Assembly (NCBI GenBank): GCA_900541055.1
Contig: UQHZ01000002.1
Location: 1 to 64,000 of the forward strand
Direction: 5' to 3'
Length of the DNA: 64,000 nucleotides
From: an uncultured Collinsella sp.
Lineage (GTDB): Bacteria; Actinomycetota; Coriobacteriia; Coriobacteriales; Coriobacteriaceae
The position numbers were made by a program, and so were the translations under genes. Shown one piece after another: positions 8,385-17,151 of the stretch. The notes beneath the pieces are model-generated. The model was not told the origin of the DNA. It ran no database searches and saw only the letters and a list, made by a program, of their open reading frames with translations. Numbering within the stretch: the stretch's first letter is position 1; every line of letters begins with the position of its first letter.

Positions 8385-8678
8385 ATGGGGATGTTCGAGT
8401 GCAGCGCCGTAGGTTGCTCGGACGAGGTTCCGGGCGAGGGAAACGAGCTGACGGTCGTCGTTGAGTACGAGACGGACCTCGAGGGAGGGGCGTATGAGGT
8501 GGGTGTCGCGCCGGAAGGGTCGCCCGGGCTCGAGCGTCTCGTCTCGGAGGCGTGCGGCGAGGCCGATGCCCTGGTGGGGGATGAGGGCGGATGGGCTGCC
8601 GTCCGCATCGGGCGCGGCGACGTGGAAAGCATCGACTGCGAGAGAGGCCGGACCGTGTACGTTGCCGGAGAGGGGTGA
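8385..8678 (+). CDS. hypothetical acidic protein
   Basis: This 97-residue acidic protein begins MGMFECSAVGCSDEV and I recognise no family. GGAGG at the end of the preceding gene serves as ribosome site. It contains three cysteines in its first third and no membrane segment. The 4-base spacing to the DUF2958 gene and the terminator at 8694 make the two a short operon. Confidence 0.6.
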   Translation: MGMFECSAVGCSDEVPGEGNELTVVVEYETDLEGGAYEVGVAPEGSPGLERLVSEACGEADALVGDEGGWAAVRIGRGDVESIDCERGRTVYVAGEG

Positions 8679-8693
8679 AGCACATGCAGAGAA

Positions 8694-8720
8694 CGCGGGC
8701 ATGCCATCGGCGTGCCCGCG
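8694..8720 (+). terminator. terminator of the DUF2958 operon
   Basis: A 12-bp stem (8694-8705 with 8709-8720, one G-T pair) with a 3-base loop is followed by CCAGCTTTTCC. It begins 15 bases after the stop of the hypothetical gene. Confidence 0.65.
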
Positions 8721-8904
8721 CCAGCTTTTCCGGGGATGCCTCGCGCCATCCCCGAACCCCTGCGCGCCAAGGGGCGGTGCCCCTTGGAACCTTGGCTAAG
8801 GTGACTCGGGAACATGGAGGATACTGAGACTCGTGCGCCCGGGTGGCATCATTAAATCTCAATCTGATGCCTGACCGCTACGGCCTAGAATTCGGCGGCT
8901 TCCG

Positions 8905-10182
8905 CTACTTCGTGGCACCGCAGGAAGAGCACTTATATCCAGTGGTCACGGTTTCGTCCCAAGCCGCACTTACCTGAACCTGTTCGTCGTAGGCATCGGA
9001 AACCTTTACCTGTTCGTCATAAGCCGCTTGCACGGTACGAGACTCTTCGTGACAAGAACCACAGTTACCACCATTAAGCAACGAGTTCTTAAAATGAGCA
9101 GCTTCATTTCCGGTAATATCTGCACCGCAGTTATTGCAAATGCTGACATACTTCACAACCGCATCGTGGTGAACGGTCTTGTACTGCGCATCATGATGGA
9201 CAGTCTTATACTGCGCGTCGTGATGGACAGTTTTGGTCTGGGCTACCCAGTTATGCTGATGCGCCGGGGTGTCATCCTTCTTTGATGAGCCGCCCGAGCT
9301 GGAACCGGAGCCGGAGTTTCCGCTACCTCCGCTCGGCTTGCTGTCCGACTTATTTCCAGAGCCGTTGTTTCCGCTGTCGTTCTTGGAACCGGAATCGTTC
9401 TTCTTGTTGTCGGAGGTCTCCGGGGTCTTCGCGTCAGACTTGTCCTCCTTGGCCGTCTCCTGCGCCTTTTCGCTCTCCTTCTCGACGGCATCGGCATCGG
9501 CGTTCGGGTTCTTCTTGATGTTGTCCTCGAACTTCTTCACGACCTCAGCGCCCTTGTCACCGGTCAGGGTGGAATCGCCTTTCTTCACGGCTGCTGCAAC
9601 GTCCTTGGCGATGGCGGTCAGGTCATCCTTCGCCACCTTATCCGTATCCACCTTCTCAAGGGTGATGACAGTGCTGTCCGTCTTCCCATCGGTCTTCACG
9701 GCAGCGACCTCACTGGACGCGGCCTTGTAGGTGGATCCGTCGGCGTTCACCGGAGGGATGAGTGAGACGTTGTAGATACCGGACTCACCGACCGTGACGC
9801 TCACCTTCTTGTTCGCGGCGATGGCGGTGTAGAAGTCCACCTCCCCGTCCGCGCCCTCGATATGCGCTATGACGGGCGTGGACGTGTCGGCACCCCATCC
9901 CTCGGCCTTTACCTCAAGGAAGAGCGCCATGTCTTGCTTCTCATCGCCCGCCTTCTGGAACACCGCAGGGGTGTTCGATTTTCCCGCCCATCCGGCATGT
10001 GCGATGGCGTACCCTCCGCCACCGATGAGGAGCGCCGCACAGAGGATTCCTGCACCAGCCGCGCAGACCTGCTTGCGGGAGAACTCGCGCCCGAAGAGCA
10101 TGAAAGGTTTCTCCTCTTCCTTTTCCACTGCATCCCCGGAGACCATATCGTCCGTCACCTTCGGAATCTCCGTAACCACCAT
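8905..10182 (-). CDS. membrane-anchored protein with Cys pairs and HHDA repeats
   Basis: The start is taken at the ATG with AAGGAG just upstream; an in-frame ATG lies 12 codons earlier. The 425 residues show a short cytoplasmic N-terminus, one membrane segment at about 40-65 (AAGAGILCAALLIGGGGYAI), a globular stretch, then a Lys/Asp/Ser/Gly-rich linker (about 230-305). The tail has three KTVHHDAQYK-like repeats, three AYDEQV-like repeats and three Cys pairs (CNNC, CGSC, CSSC) that could bind zinc. No enzyme family is recognised. It sits divergently from an XRE regulator with a tandem operator-like repeat between them. A surface or mating-contact role for the element is a guess. Confidence 0.7.
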   Translation of the reverse strand: MVVTEIPKVTDDMVSGDAVEKEEEKPFMLFGREFSRKQVCAAGAGILCAALLIGGGGYAIAHAGWAGKSNTPAVFQKAGDEKQDMALFLEVKAEGWGADTSTPVIAHIEGADGEVDFYTAIAANKKVSVTVGESGIYNVSLIPPVNADGSTYKAASSEVAAVKTDGKTDSTVITLEKVDTDKVAKDDLTAIAKDVAAAVKKGDSTLTGDKGAEVVKKFEDNIKKNPNADADAVEKESEKAQETAKEDKSDAKTPETSDNKKNDSGSKNDSGNNGSGNKSDSKPSGGSGNSGSGSSSGGSSKKDDTPAHQHNWVAQTKTVHHDAQYKTVHHDAQYKTVHHDAVVKYVSICNNCGADITGNEAAHFKNSLLNGGNCGSCHEESRTVQAAYDEQVKVSDAYDEQVQVSAAWDETVTTGYKCSSCGATK

Positions 10183-10231
10183 GGCTCCTTCCTGATTGCG
10201 ATACTTCAGTATTTGCATTGTATTTCAAATT

Positions 10232-10260
10232 GTCACTTATATAGGTGTGACTTATATAGG
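10232..10260. promoter_or_regulatory. tandem 14-bp repeat in the divergent promoter
   Basis: GTCACTTATATAGG (10232-10245) and GTGACTTATATAGG (10247-10260) are direct repeats spaced 15 bp apart, between the divergent membrane-protein gene and the XRE regulator. The TATATA core could also supply a -10 element for the leftward gene. It is a probable binding site for the regulator at 10301. Confidence 0.6.
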
Positions 10261-10300
10261 GTTGGCTTGAATCATTGACACCGAAGGACGGGAGGTGTCG

Positions 10301-10531
10301 ATGACTCAGCTGGACCCCAAAATGCGCGTGGGGCTCCGTATCAAGGAGCTAAGGGCCGGGCTCGGCCTGAGCCAGGAGGCCTTTGCGTACTCCATCGAGA
10401 TGTCCCGTACCTACTTCGCCGAAGTCGAGACCGGTAAGCGCAACGTCTCAATCGAGAATATCGAACGCATAGCAAGCGGTCTCGGCGTTTCCCTGAGAGG
10501 GTTTTTCGATTCCGACCTGTTCTCGGAGTGA
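10301..10531 (+). CDS. XRE-family transcriptional regulator
   Basis: The 76-residue protein is essentially one helix-turn-helix domain: IKELRAGLGLSQEAFAYSIEMSRTYFAEVETGKRNVSIENIERIASGL is the full XRE/Cro fold. GGAGG lies 5 bases before the chosen ATG; a GTG two codons earlier overlaps that site and is less likely. It faces the membrane-protein gene across the tandem repeats at 10232-10260 and probably controls both. Confidence 0.85.
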   Translation: MTQLDPKMRVGLRIKELRAGLGLSQEAFAYSIEMSRTYFAEVETGKRNVSIENIERIASGLGVSLRGFFDSDLFSE

Positions 10532-10744
10532 CCTGGCGGCTGGATTCCAACGGCGTTTTCCGGGTACGCATAGTCCCGCCCTTTCCTCACTGCAATCCGA
10601 ATGTCATGGGGTCTTTGACCGCGGTTTTCCGCCACGAAGCGGCGGTGCAGGATAAGGCTCCACTACGTTTCGCCGGAGGCAAGCGGCGCAACTCGGCGAG
10701 CCGAGTTCGAAGGCGCAGGTAGATGCCTGCACTTAAAACGAAAA

Positions 10745-10781
10745 ACTTCCGCACCCGCGTGTAGTACGCGGGTGCGGAAGT
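10745..10781 (-). terminator. terminator of the mobilization operon
   Basis: A perfect 16-bp stem (10745-10760 with 10766-10781) has a 5-base loop. Read leftward it is followed by TTTTTCGTTTT, so it ends the long minus-strand operon whose last gene stops at 10826. Confidence 0.85.
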
Positions 10782-10825
10782 GTAGTTGATCGAGGCGTTT
10801 CCGCTGGATATGGACGATTACGCGA

Positions 10826-12766
10826 CTAGAAGCCCTCGGGAACGTATCCTGCGACCGTTTTCGGCTTCGTCGGCGCTGTCGCCGCGCCGCCGGGGTCGGT
10901 CGGGCCCTGCCAAACCTTCGGTACCGTCTCGTTCCTGATTTCGCGGCGAGCGGTCGATTGCTCCATAAGTGCCCGTTCGGCCTCGGGGGACGTCATCCCG
11001 AGCATGGGCCCGACGAAGGTCTCGGTGACGTCCCTGCTGGGGAAGGCCATAGGTACGCCGTCGTGGATCACGAGGGCTCCCGTCTCGCGGCCAGTCCAAC
11101 GCTGGAGCTCGTCGGGCGTGATGAGCGGCCTGCGGACGAGTCCCTCGCTCGTGCCCGTCGAGCCGGTGTTCGTTCCCCTCGTTCGGCTCGTGGACTGAGC
11201 GACCGCCGTGTAGGAGCCCATCGACTCCGAGAGCTTGCGCGCGGTGTCGAGGTTGGAGCAGGAGAGAACGACCTTGTCCTTGAGGAGGTCGAGTATCGTC
11301 TCGGCTTCTTCTCGGCTGTAGCCGGAGACGGACTGGAGCTGGAGGAGCGACTGACAGAACCAGAGAACATGGACGCCTTCCGAGCGCATCTCGCCCAGGT
11401 CCTGGACAATCCTCTCGTTGCGGCCGAGGGATGCCGCCTCATCGAGGAGGAGGATGGTTTCGACGGGGCAGCGCCCGGCATGGCCTGCGGCGCAGGAACG
11501 CAGCGCCGAGAGCGCTTGGGAAACGAACGTCTGGACGAGTCTCTTGTAGTTGCCCGTTGCCGAGGACGATGAGATGAAGACCGCCGTGGGCTCCTCGCCG
11601 ATGTCCCCGAGGCCGCACTCGTCGTCGTGAAGCATCCGGGCAACGTTGCCGTCGACGTACTCGGTGAGGCAGTTGCTCAGAGTCGAGACGATGCCAGGCC
11701 CGCCTCCGTGCTCACCGTTGAGTCCGCCGAGGAAGGGGAGGGCGGGGTCTCCTGCGGACAGAGATGCCGCCAGGGCGGCGATGCGGTCAAGCGGGCCCTG
11801 GTCGCCTGACGGCGAGATTGTGGCAGCGACGGACATGACAGTCTTCTCGTCTTCCGGGATGGACGCGTCCTCGATGAGGGCGAGGGAGATGCCGACGAAG
11901 AGGTTCCGAGCGCCGTCGTAGAAGAACGGCTGGCCTTTCGACGGCGCGGGCACGACGCAGCGCGCGAGCTCGCGCAGCTCCCGTGCGCAGCCGCCGGCCC
12001 CCTCCGCCCTAAAGGCCTCCTTTGCCCTCTCGAGCGGATCAAACCGAACCGAGGATACGGGCGCGTCGAACATCACGTCGACGATGCGATGAGTGCCCGT
12101 CTTCTCGAATACAGGCTCCAGGAAGGCCCTGAGCTCGCCCTTGATGTCGTTGATGATGAGGGAGCGGCCTTGCTCGAAGTTTGCCAAGGCTGACAAAATG
12201 GCGACGCGCCTGCTCTTGCCCTCTCCGCTTTCGGCGAGGATGCAGGCGTGGACCGAGTCGATGAGCCTGACGCTCCTCCCGATCTCGCCCACGACCAACG
12301 TACCGCCCGAGGGCCTGCCGCCTTCCTGCCACGATTCGCTCCGGCGCTTAAGTTCGCCGTGTGCCGAGATGAGCCTCGCGTCGCCGTGGATGGGCGCGCC
12401 GGGCGCGCGGCGTCCGCCGACCCAGGTCCCGTCGTGGAGCCAACGGGACCAATCGAGATGGTTCCAGATGCCGGCAGCCATTGAGACAGTGAGGGTTGCC
12501 GCGCATCCCACGAGGAAAGCATCGTCCTGGATCAGCTCCGGCAGGACTTCGAGCGGGTTTTGGAACATGGTCCCGGGCAGCTCGGGCGCCATGGCGGTGC
12601 CGAAGCTGGCGAGCGTCACTGCCGTGCCGACGATCCACACTCTCAACCAATACCATATCGCGGGCAGCAGCACGAGCGCGATCATGGCCCCGATGATCGC
12701 GCCGGAGGCGACGCAGCGCTTGAGGTGCGCGGCCTCGTCGATGTTGAAGCTCTTCTGCTTGCTCAT
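10826..12766 (-). CDS. VirD4/TraG-type coupling protein
   Basis: This 646-residue ATPase links the relaxase-DNA complex to a secretion channel. Two membrane segments lie near residues 18-58 and 84-100. The Walker A is AESGEGKS at 178-185, and the Walker B ILLLDEAASLG lies near 430, the TraG/TraD pattern. An RxxTxTGxS-like low-complexity stretch precedes the C-terminal part. It overlaps the relaxase gene by four bases (ATGA), so the pair is coupled. No other mating-pore gene is in the window, so this coupling protein must serve a channel encoded elsewhere. Confidence 0.85.
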   Translation of the reverse strand: MSKQKSFNIDEAAHLKRCVASGAIIGAMIALVLLPAIWYWLRVWIVGTAVTLASFGTAMAPELPGTMFQNPLEVLPELIQDDAFLVGCAATLTVSMAAGIWNHLDWSRWLHDGTWVGGRRAPGAPIHGDARLISAHGELKRRSESWQEGGRPSGGTLVVGEIGRSVRLIDSVHACILAESGEGKSRRVAILSALANFEQGRSLIINDIKGELRAFLEPVFEKTGTHRIVDVMFDAPVSSVRFDPLERAKEAFRAEGAGGCARELRELARCVVPAPSKGQPFFYDGARNLFVGISLALIEDASIPEDEKTVMSVAATISPSGDQGPLDRIAALAASLSAGDPALPFLGGLNGEHGGGPGIVSTLSNCLTEYVDGNVARMLHDDECGLGDIGEEPTAVFISSSSATGNYKRLVQTFVSQALSALRSCAAGHAGRCPVETILLLDEAASLGRNERIVQDLGEMRSEGVHVLWFCQSLLQLQSVSGYSREEAETILDLLKDKVVLSCSNLDTARKLSESMGSYTAVAQSTSRTRGTNTGSTGTSEGLVRRPLITPDELQRWTGRETGALVIHDGVPMAFPSRDVTETFVGPMLGMTSPEAERALMEQSTARREIRNETVPKVWQGPTDPGGAATAPTKPKTVAGYVPEGF

Positions 12767-14121
12767 AGAATCATTCCCTTCACTATCGTTTTCGCCGGTT
12801 CCAACACGATGCCCGCCGCATCGCCCCTGATCGCGGCCGATACAGCGGCTGCGAGCGCCCTTGCGAGCGCGCGCTCGGCTTTCTGACCGACCTCATCTGA
12901 CAGATCCTTCTTGTTTCTGGGGTTCTCCGTTGCGAATGCGAGCGCTTTGGTAAGGGCTCTGCTCACGGCAACCGGGGCTTTTGCCATAGAAAGCGCGTAG
13001 GACGGACATGACCGGAGGCACCTCTCCGGGATAGGCCTGAGCTCGCGGACGGCTTCTCGCGCCCCCTCCAGATCTTCACCGGTGACGCAGGCGCGGACCT
13101 CGCCGACGAGCGGTTTCATGCGCTTGCGCTCCGTTGCAGGCCCGCCGTCCGGCCTTGCGGATCTCATCAGTTCCCTTTCGGGGTCCGTTGTCCGGTCGGG
13201 TGCGATGATCCTCAGCAGGGCGTTGCCCTGGCGCGCGTGTAGCTCCTGCATGGCGTCGTTCACGTAGCGGTCCCGCGCAACGCTTTCGAGGCCTTTGAGG
13301 CCGGCGCAACGCTCCACGGACTTGCTGTAAGCGGCGCTCGCCCCTTTGATTTCAGGATGCCTCGACCCTGCTTCCGCGATTGCGACATCGACGGCCTTGG
13401 CGACATCTGGGTGCCAGCGGCGGAGGTGCGCGTAGGAGATTCGGCCGTCCGCAGGCAGCGTGACGCCAATCTCGTCGGCGGGGATTTGGCGGACGGCGTC
13501 GACCGCCCGCGACCTCGCGAGGTCGCGGGCCTCATACTCGGCCGCGAGCGCCGGGGCCAGGGCCGCGTCGGTGAGCGCGTTTCTAGCCCGGTCGAGCCTG
13601 TTGCGGGCCATGAGTGAATCGAACGAGCCATCGGACGACCACGCAATAACGTGCGCGTGCTTGGAATTCGGGTGGTTTTCGTGCTCGGCGGCTACCCAAC
13701 GGACGCTGGACTCGGGGATGCCCATTGCCTCGGCAAGCGCCGGCGCGAGGTTTCGGCGGCAGAAGCGCTGCCAGTCCTCCTTGCACGCGAGGTCGAGTTC
13801 GCATGCCTCGTCCCTGCGGACGCTGAGCACAACGGTAGCAATCGCGCCGTCAGCCTTTTCGAGCTCCTTGCGGGCCGTGCGGAGCTGGACGGCCCCGTTC
13901 TGGTCGAAGAGCGCGGTCGACCCGGGCCTCTCGGCGCAGTAGCCGATGAGTCCCATCCTCTCTGCGAGCTCGTAGCGCTTGAGGTCGTCGACGGTTGCGG
14001 ATTTGTCGGCCCCCTCGCGCGTGGCGACGTACTCGACGTTGTTGGTGATGACGGCGGAACGCCCGCGCGACCCGGAGAGGTGCACACGGGCGTTCACGAC
14101 GAGGCTGCTACGACTTGCCAT
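12763..14121 (-). CDS. MobP-like relaxase
   Basis: This 452-residue relaxase would nick the transfer origin and carry the strand. The N-terminal motif NNVEYVATREGA holds the candidate catalytic Tyr31. The histidine motif is HENHPNSKHAHVIAW (His147, 150, 155 and 157). This combination is typical of MobP relaxases of integrative elements in Gram-positive bacteria. The C-terminal half is helical with no recognised domain. It overlaps the coupling protein gene by 4 bases and the accessory protein gene upstream by 14. Confidence 0.8.
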   Translation of the reverse strand: MASRSSLVVNARVHLSGSRGRSAVITNNVEYVATREGADKSATVDDLKRYELAERMGLIGYCAERPGSTALFDQNGAVQLRTARKELEKADGAIATVVLSVRRDEACELDLACKEDWQRFCRRNLAPALAEAMGIPESSVRWVAAEHENHPNSKHAHVIAWSSDGSFDSLMARNRLDRARNALTDAALAPALAAEYEARDLARSRAVDAVRQIPADEIGVTLPADGRISYAHLRRWHPDVAKAVDVAIAEAGSRHPEIKGASAAYSKSVERCAGLKGLESVARDRYVNDAMQELHARQGNALLRIIAPDRTTDPERELMRSARPDGGPATERKRMKPLVGEVRACVTGEDLEGAREAVRELRPIPERCLRSCPSYALSMAKAPVAVSRALTKALAFATENPRNKKDLSDEVGQKAERALARALAAAVSAAIRGDAAGIVLEPAKTIVKGMIL

Positions 14122-14572
14122 CGGACAGACGCTCCCTTGCCTCCGAGAGCGTCATGCCGCGCTGCATGAGGCCGGCCTGCTTGTCGTAAGCGGCGTAGAT
14201 GTCCGAGGCGCTCACGCCATCCAGGCCCTCGAACGTGCCCTTCTCGATCTCGACCGCCGCGATGGCTGCGACGATAGAGGCGCGGGTCGCGCGGTGCACG
14301 ACGCGCGCGATGCGGTCCTCCTGCTCGGCGTTGCGTTCGTCGAGCATGTGGTCGAGCTGCTCGAGCAGCGGCTGCATGACGCCGCGCAGATAGGTTCCGA
14401 GCTCAGTGGAGTAGAGCGCCAGGCCGTCGGAGGCGAGCCCGGCGGCGATGAGCTCGCGGGCGGCTGCGCTGTCGCTAAGATCCTTGGAAACCCCGTAGGC
14501 GTGGAGGCGGCGATATGCCTTGTCAGGGAGCCGGAGGCTCATGACCTTCGACCCGTCTTTTCCGATGGCCAT
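14108..14572 (-). CDS. relaxosome accessory protein (MobC-like)
   Basis: The 154-residue protein starts with a ribbon-helix-helix-like segment (SKVMSLRLPDKAYRRLHAYG, SDSAAARELIAAGL) and then a long helical region suited to dimerisation. Its position directly before the relaxase, overlapping it by 14 bases, fits an oriT-binding helper. The ATG is one base after the stop of the preceding gene. Family assignment rests on context plus the RHH pattern. Confidence 0.6.
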   Translation of the reverse strand: MAIGKDGSKVMSLRLPDKAYRRLHAYGVSKDLSDSAAARELIAAGLASDGLALYSTELGTYLRGVMQPLLEQLDHMLDERNAEQEDRIARVVHRATRASIVAAIAAVEIEKGTFEGLDGVSASDIYAAYDKQAGLMQRGMTLSEARERLSDGKS

Positions 14573-14573
14573 T

Positions 14574-15059
14574 TTAGAGTCCCTCGTTCGGGAGGGGCGC
14601 ACCGACGGCGCGGAGGGCGGCGATGTTCTCGGGCGTGCGCTCGTAGGTCCTGGGCCAGAAGGTGATGGGTACCATGACGAGATCGTCGCGGGGGATTCCG
14701 TAGGCGAAGAGATAGGCCGCGATGGCATCGCTGTACTCTACGTCGTCGACGTTGAAAGTGTCGGTGAAGAAGATGCCTGTGGGGTCGTCGTTGCAGCCCT
14801 TGACGAAATAGACGCCGTTTCCGCCTTCCTTGAACGGGTTCAAGACCTTGCACTCCCGCTTCGCGTAGTAGGCGATTCCGGCGCGAACGACGCGCGTGAA
14901 ACCCGGACGCTCGTTGACCCGCGCTGCTCGCGTGAAGTTCAGGCCGGGATCGGATTCCAGCAGATGGGAGAGTACGGAGTCGACGGCGTCGCCCTTGTGC
15001 TCGGGGATTGTCCCGAGGAGGTCGGCGAGGCGCGATTTCATTTTCTCGATCAGTTTCAT
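14574..15059 (-). CDS. hypothetical protein of the mobilizable element
   Basis: The 161 residues begin MKLIEKMKSRLADLLGTIPE, are soluble and contain aromatic motifs (GNGVYFVKG, DAIAAYLFAYGIPRDDLVMV). I recognise no family. AAAGGA precedes the ATG. It lies between the structured region 15152-15274 and the relaxosome genes and ends one base before the next start, so it is part of the same operon. Confidence 0.6.
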   Translation of the reverse strand: MKLIEKMKSRLADLLGTIPEHKGDAVDSVLSHLLESDPGLNFTRAARVNERPGFTRVVRAGIAYYAKRECKVLNPFKEGGNGVYFVKGCNDDPTGIFFTDTFNVDDVEYSDAIAAYLFAYGIPRDDLVMVPITFWPRTYERTPENIAALRAVGAPLPNEGL

Positions 15060-15151
15060 CGTGTGTTTCCTTTCTGCCGGTGCCGCACGGGTGCCGGCAA
15101 CTCGCTTGAATGTCTTGGTTAGCGATGGTTCTAGCTGCGGAGAGACTGCGT

Positions 15152-15274
15152 GGTGCCGAAGGTGCCGAGGAGCGGCCAAGAGTTTTGGAATCCATGGCAC
15201 CTTCGGCACCGTCTGCCGAGTCTTGCAGGTGAAGGGCGGTGGACAGGGTGCCGCTGCGACATGCTGCGGCACCC
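15152..15274. other. two inverted repeats, candidate oriT or replication origin
   Basis: The 220-base gap between VapE and the next gene holds a perfect 15-bp inverted repeat (GGTGCCGAAGGTGCC 15152-15166 with 15196-15210) and a second hairpin (GGGTGCCGC 15246-15254 with GCGGCACCC 15266-15274). Both share the GGTGCC core. It is the only sizeable non-coding gap in the operon and is flanked by a primase-helicase-like gene and mobilization genes, as expected for a nic region or origin. Function is inferred. Confidence 0.45.
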
Positions 15275-15282
15275 AATCGGCC

Positions 15283-16512
15283 CTAATCCGTTTCCCGGAA
15301 CACCCAACAGCGTTGCTTGCCGTATGGAGGGCAGAGGCGCTTGTTGCCCGGAACCCATCCGGGGCACTGCGACGAGAGGATGCGGCTGACCATCTTGCAG
15401 TTGGCCTTGGTCTTCTCAAGGTGGAGGGCCTTGTCGAGGATTTCGAACGTGCACATGGGACGGTCGGTGTTGCCGGGAAGATATGCGAGGACCTTCTGAA
15501 CACAGGGGTCCTCCTCGACAAAACGTCCGCGCTGTGCGGCTGCCTCGACCTCCATCTGGGGCGTGAGGACGGTCGAGAAACGGGGGTCGCCCGTCTTCAT
15601 CCACGTGCGGGCCTCTGCCCATGCCTGCCGGATGGCGGTAGGAAAGCCCTCGTCGAAGACGGACTTCTCCGTGCGCTCGATGCCGCAGAGCACCGGGAGG
15701 AAGCGCCTTGCGCCGCTCGTCCGCTCGCGGATGAAGTCGGCCTCGTTCGTGGTGCCGACGAAGACTACGCGCCGGGGGAAAGCTTCCGTCCGTCGACAGT
15801 AGGCTCCCCGGAACTCATCTACCTGACGTGTGATCCCGGCCTTCACGCTCTCGACGGAGCGCTCGGACATGCCGTTGAGCTCGGGGATCTCGACAATCCA
15901 CTTGCCCCGGTTCTGCTCGCCCGTGAGCTTGACATCGCCGAGGTTGATCACGGAGTCGCTGAAATACTCGTCGCGCATGGCGAGGCCCCTCGCGAAGGAG
16001 GACTTGCCGATGCCTCCGGCACCGCACAGGATGGGCATGTAATCGGCCTTGCAGCCCGGGCTGTAGACGCGGGCGATGCCCTCGCAGAACAAGATGCGCT
16101 CGACCTCCGAGACGTATGCGTTCCTCTCCGCGCCAAGGTAGACATTGAGGAGTGTTCCTACGCGCGGGATGCCGTCCCAGGTGAGGGTATCGAGCATGGC
16201 AACGAGCGGGTCATAGGCGTTGTCCTCGCCGACGATGGTTAGCGCGAGCAGCATGAACTTCTCCTTCTGGAGAGAGATGATCTGCTGGAGGAGGGCGAAG
16301 AGCCGTGCGTCGTCGCTATCGCGCCACCGGCGTTCCTGCGAATCTGCATCCCAGGGCAGGGGCCCAGTCTTGAAGAGCTCGTTCGCGAGACGGTTGTAGC
16401 CGACGTTCAGGGGAAGAGACTTGAGCTCCTCGACGATCTCGTTGACCGTCGGCGGGGAGCGGCGCTCCGGGGACTGCGGCTCGGGGGCGTCGTCGTGCTT
16501 CTGCGTGCCCAT
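15283..16512 (-). CDS. VapE-family P-loop ATPase
   Basis: The 409-residue protein matches the virulence-associated protein E family: DPLVAMLDTLTWDGIPR, then Walker A GAGGIGKS (164-171), GKWIVEIPELNGM and FVGTTNEADFIRERTSGARRFLPV. VapE proteins are SF3-like helicase ATPases of phages, satellites and integrative elements and are thought to act in replication. Its start overlaps the stop of the preceding small gene by one base (TGATG). It suggests the excised element can replicate. Confidence 0.85.
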   Translation of the reverse strand: MGTQKHDDAPEPQSPERRSPPTVNEIVEELKSLPLNVGYNRLANELFKTGPLPWDADSQERRWRDSDDARLFALLQQIISLQKEKFMLLALTIVGEDNAYDPLVAMLDTLTWDGIPRVGTLLNVYLGAERNAYVSEVERILFCEGIARVYSPGCKADYMPILCGAGGIGKSSFARGLAMRDEYFSDSVINLGDVKLTGEQNRGKWIVEIPELNGMSERSVESVKAGITRQVDEFRGAYCRRTEAFPRRVVFVGTTNEADFIRERTSGARRFLPVLCGIERTEKSVFDEGFPTAIRQAWAEARTWMKTGDPRFSTVLTPQMEVEAAAQRGRFVEEDPCVQKVLAYLPGNTDRPMCTFEILDKALHLEKTKANCKMVSRILSSQCPGWVPGNKRLCPPYGKQRCWVFRETD

Positions 16513-16712
16513 CAGATCGCCTCACAAGAATGGTGACGGCGAGGGCCATTGATGGGGTGGTTCTTGGCGGAGGCAAGTGCTTCGAGCCGGCGGAGGCGAA
16601 GCTCCGTGTCGATAAGGCGCTCGACCAGCTCTTCCTCCGACAAGGGGTGGTCGAGGCGGTAGTCGCGCAAGACGGCGCGGCGTCGGGCGGAATTCATCAT
16701 GCTAAGATTCAT
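16512..16712 (-). CDS. small helical protein before VapE
   Basis: This 66-residue protein begins MNLSMMNSARRRAVLRDYRL and has one long amphipathic helix (SEEELVERLIDTELRLRRLEALA), possibly a coiled coil. AAGGAGG lies 8 bases before the chosen ATG. It overlaps the upstream gene by 11 bases and VapE by one. I do not recognise it; a partner of the replication protein is possible. Confidence 0.6.
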   Translation of the reverse strand: MNLSMMNSARRRAVLRDYRLDHPLSEEELVERLIDTELRLRRLEALASAKNHPINGPRRHHSCEAI

Positions 16713-17151
16713 CGACAGAGTCCTCCTTACGTGTGGGCTCATGTTTTTGGGCGACGGCCGAGCTTTGGTAGGGGAGGCCGTCGTCCAGACCCAGGTTTGC
16801 GATGAGGGCGTCTTCAAGCTCCACAGGGGAGCGCTCGGGCGCGAACGATCCGGCAAAGGCGGCGAGCGTCTCAAGCGACTCGACGAGCTCGTCGTCCATA
16901 TCTCCTGCGCGCCGGATACGCCGGAGTTCCGCTACGACAGGCCCCATGCGCTCCTTAACCGCCTTGCGCATACGGGTGGTTGCGACCACAGTAAAAGTGC
17001 CTTCCAGCAGGCTTCTCGCGATGAAGTCCTGCTTCGACAGACCGCTCAAAGCGACGCGGAGGTCGAGCTGGTCCGCTTCTGCGGGCGACATGCGGAAGGC
17101 GATGGTCTTGCAGCGACGGCGTCCCTTGGCGTCCACAATCGGCCTAGACAT
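16702..17151 (-). CDS. ribbon-helix-helix mobilization-type protein
   Basis: The 149-residue protein contains the pattern CKTIAFRMSPAEADQLDLRV and LSKQDFIARSLLEG, like MobC/plasmid mobilization RHH proteins, followed by a helical C-terminus and a charged tail. It overlaps the integrase gene by 8 bases. It is the second RHH protein of the operon; it could bind oriT or regulate the element. Confidence 0.6.
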   Translation of the reverse strand: MSRPIVDAKGRRRCKTIAFRMSPAEADQLDLRVALSGLSKQDFIARSLLEGTFTVVATTRMRKAVKERMGPVVAELRRIRRAGDMDDELVESLETLAAFAGSFAPERSPVELEDALIANLGLDDGLPYQSSAVAQKHEPTRKEDSVDES

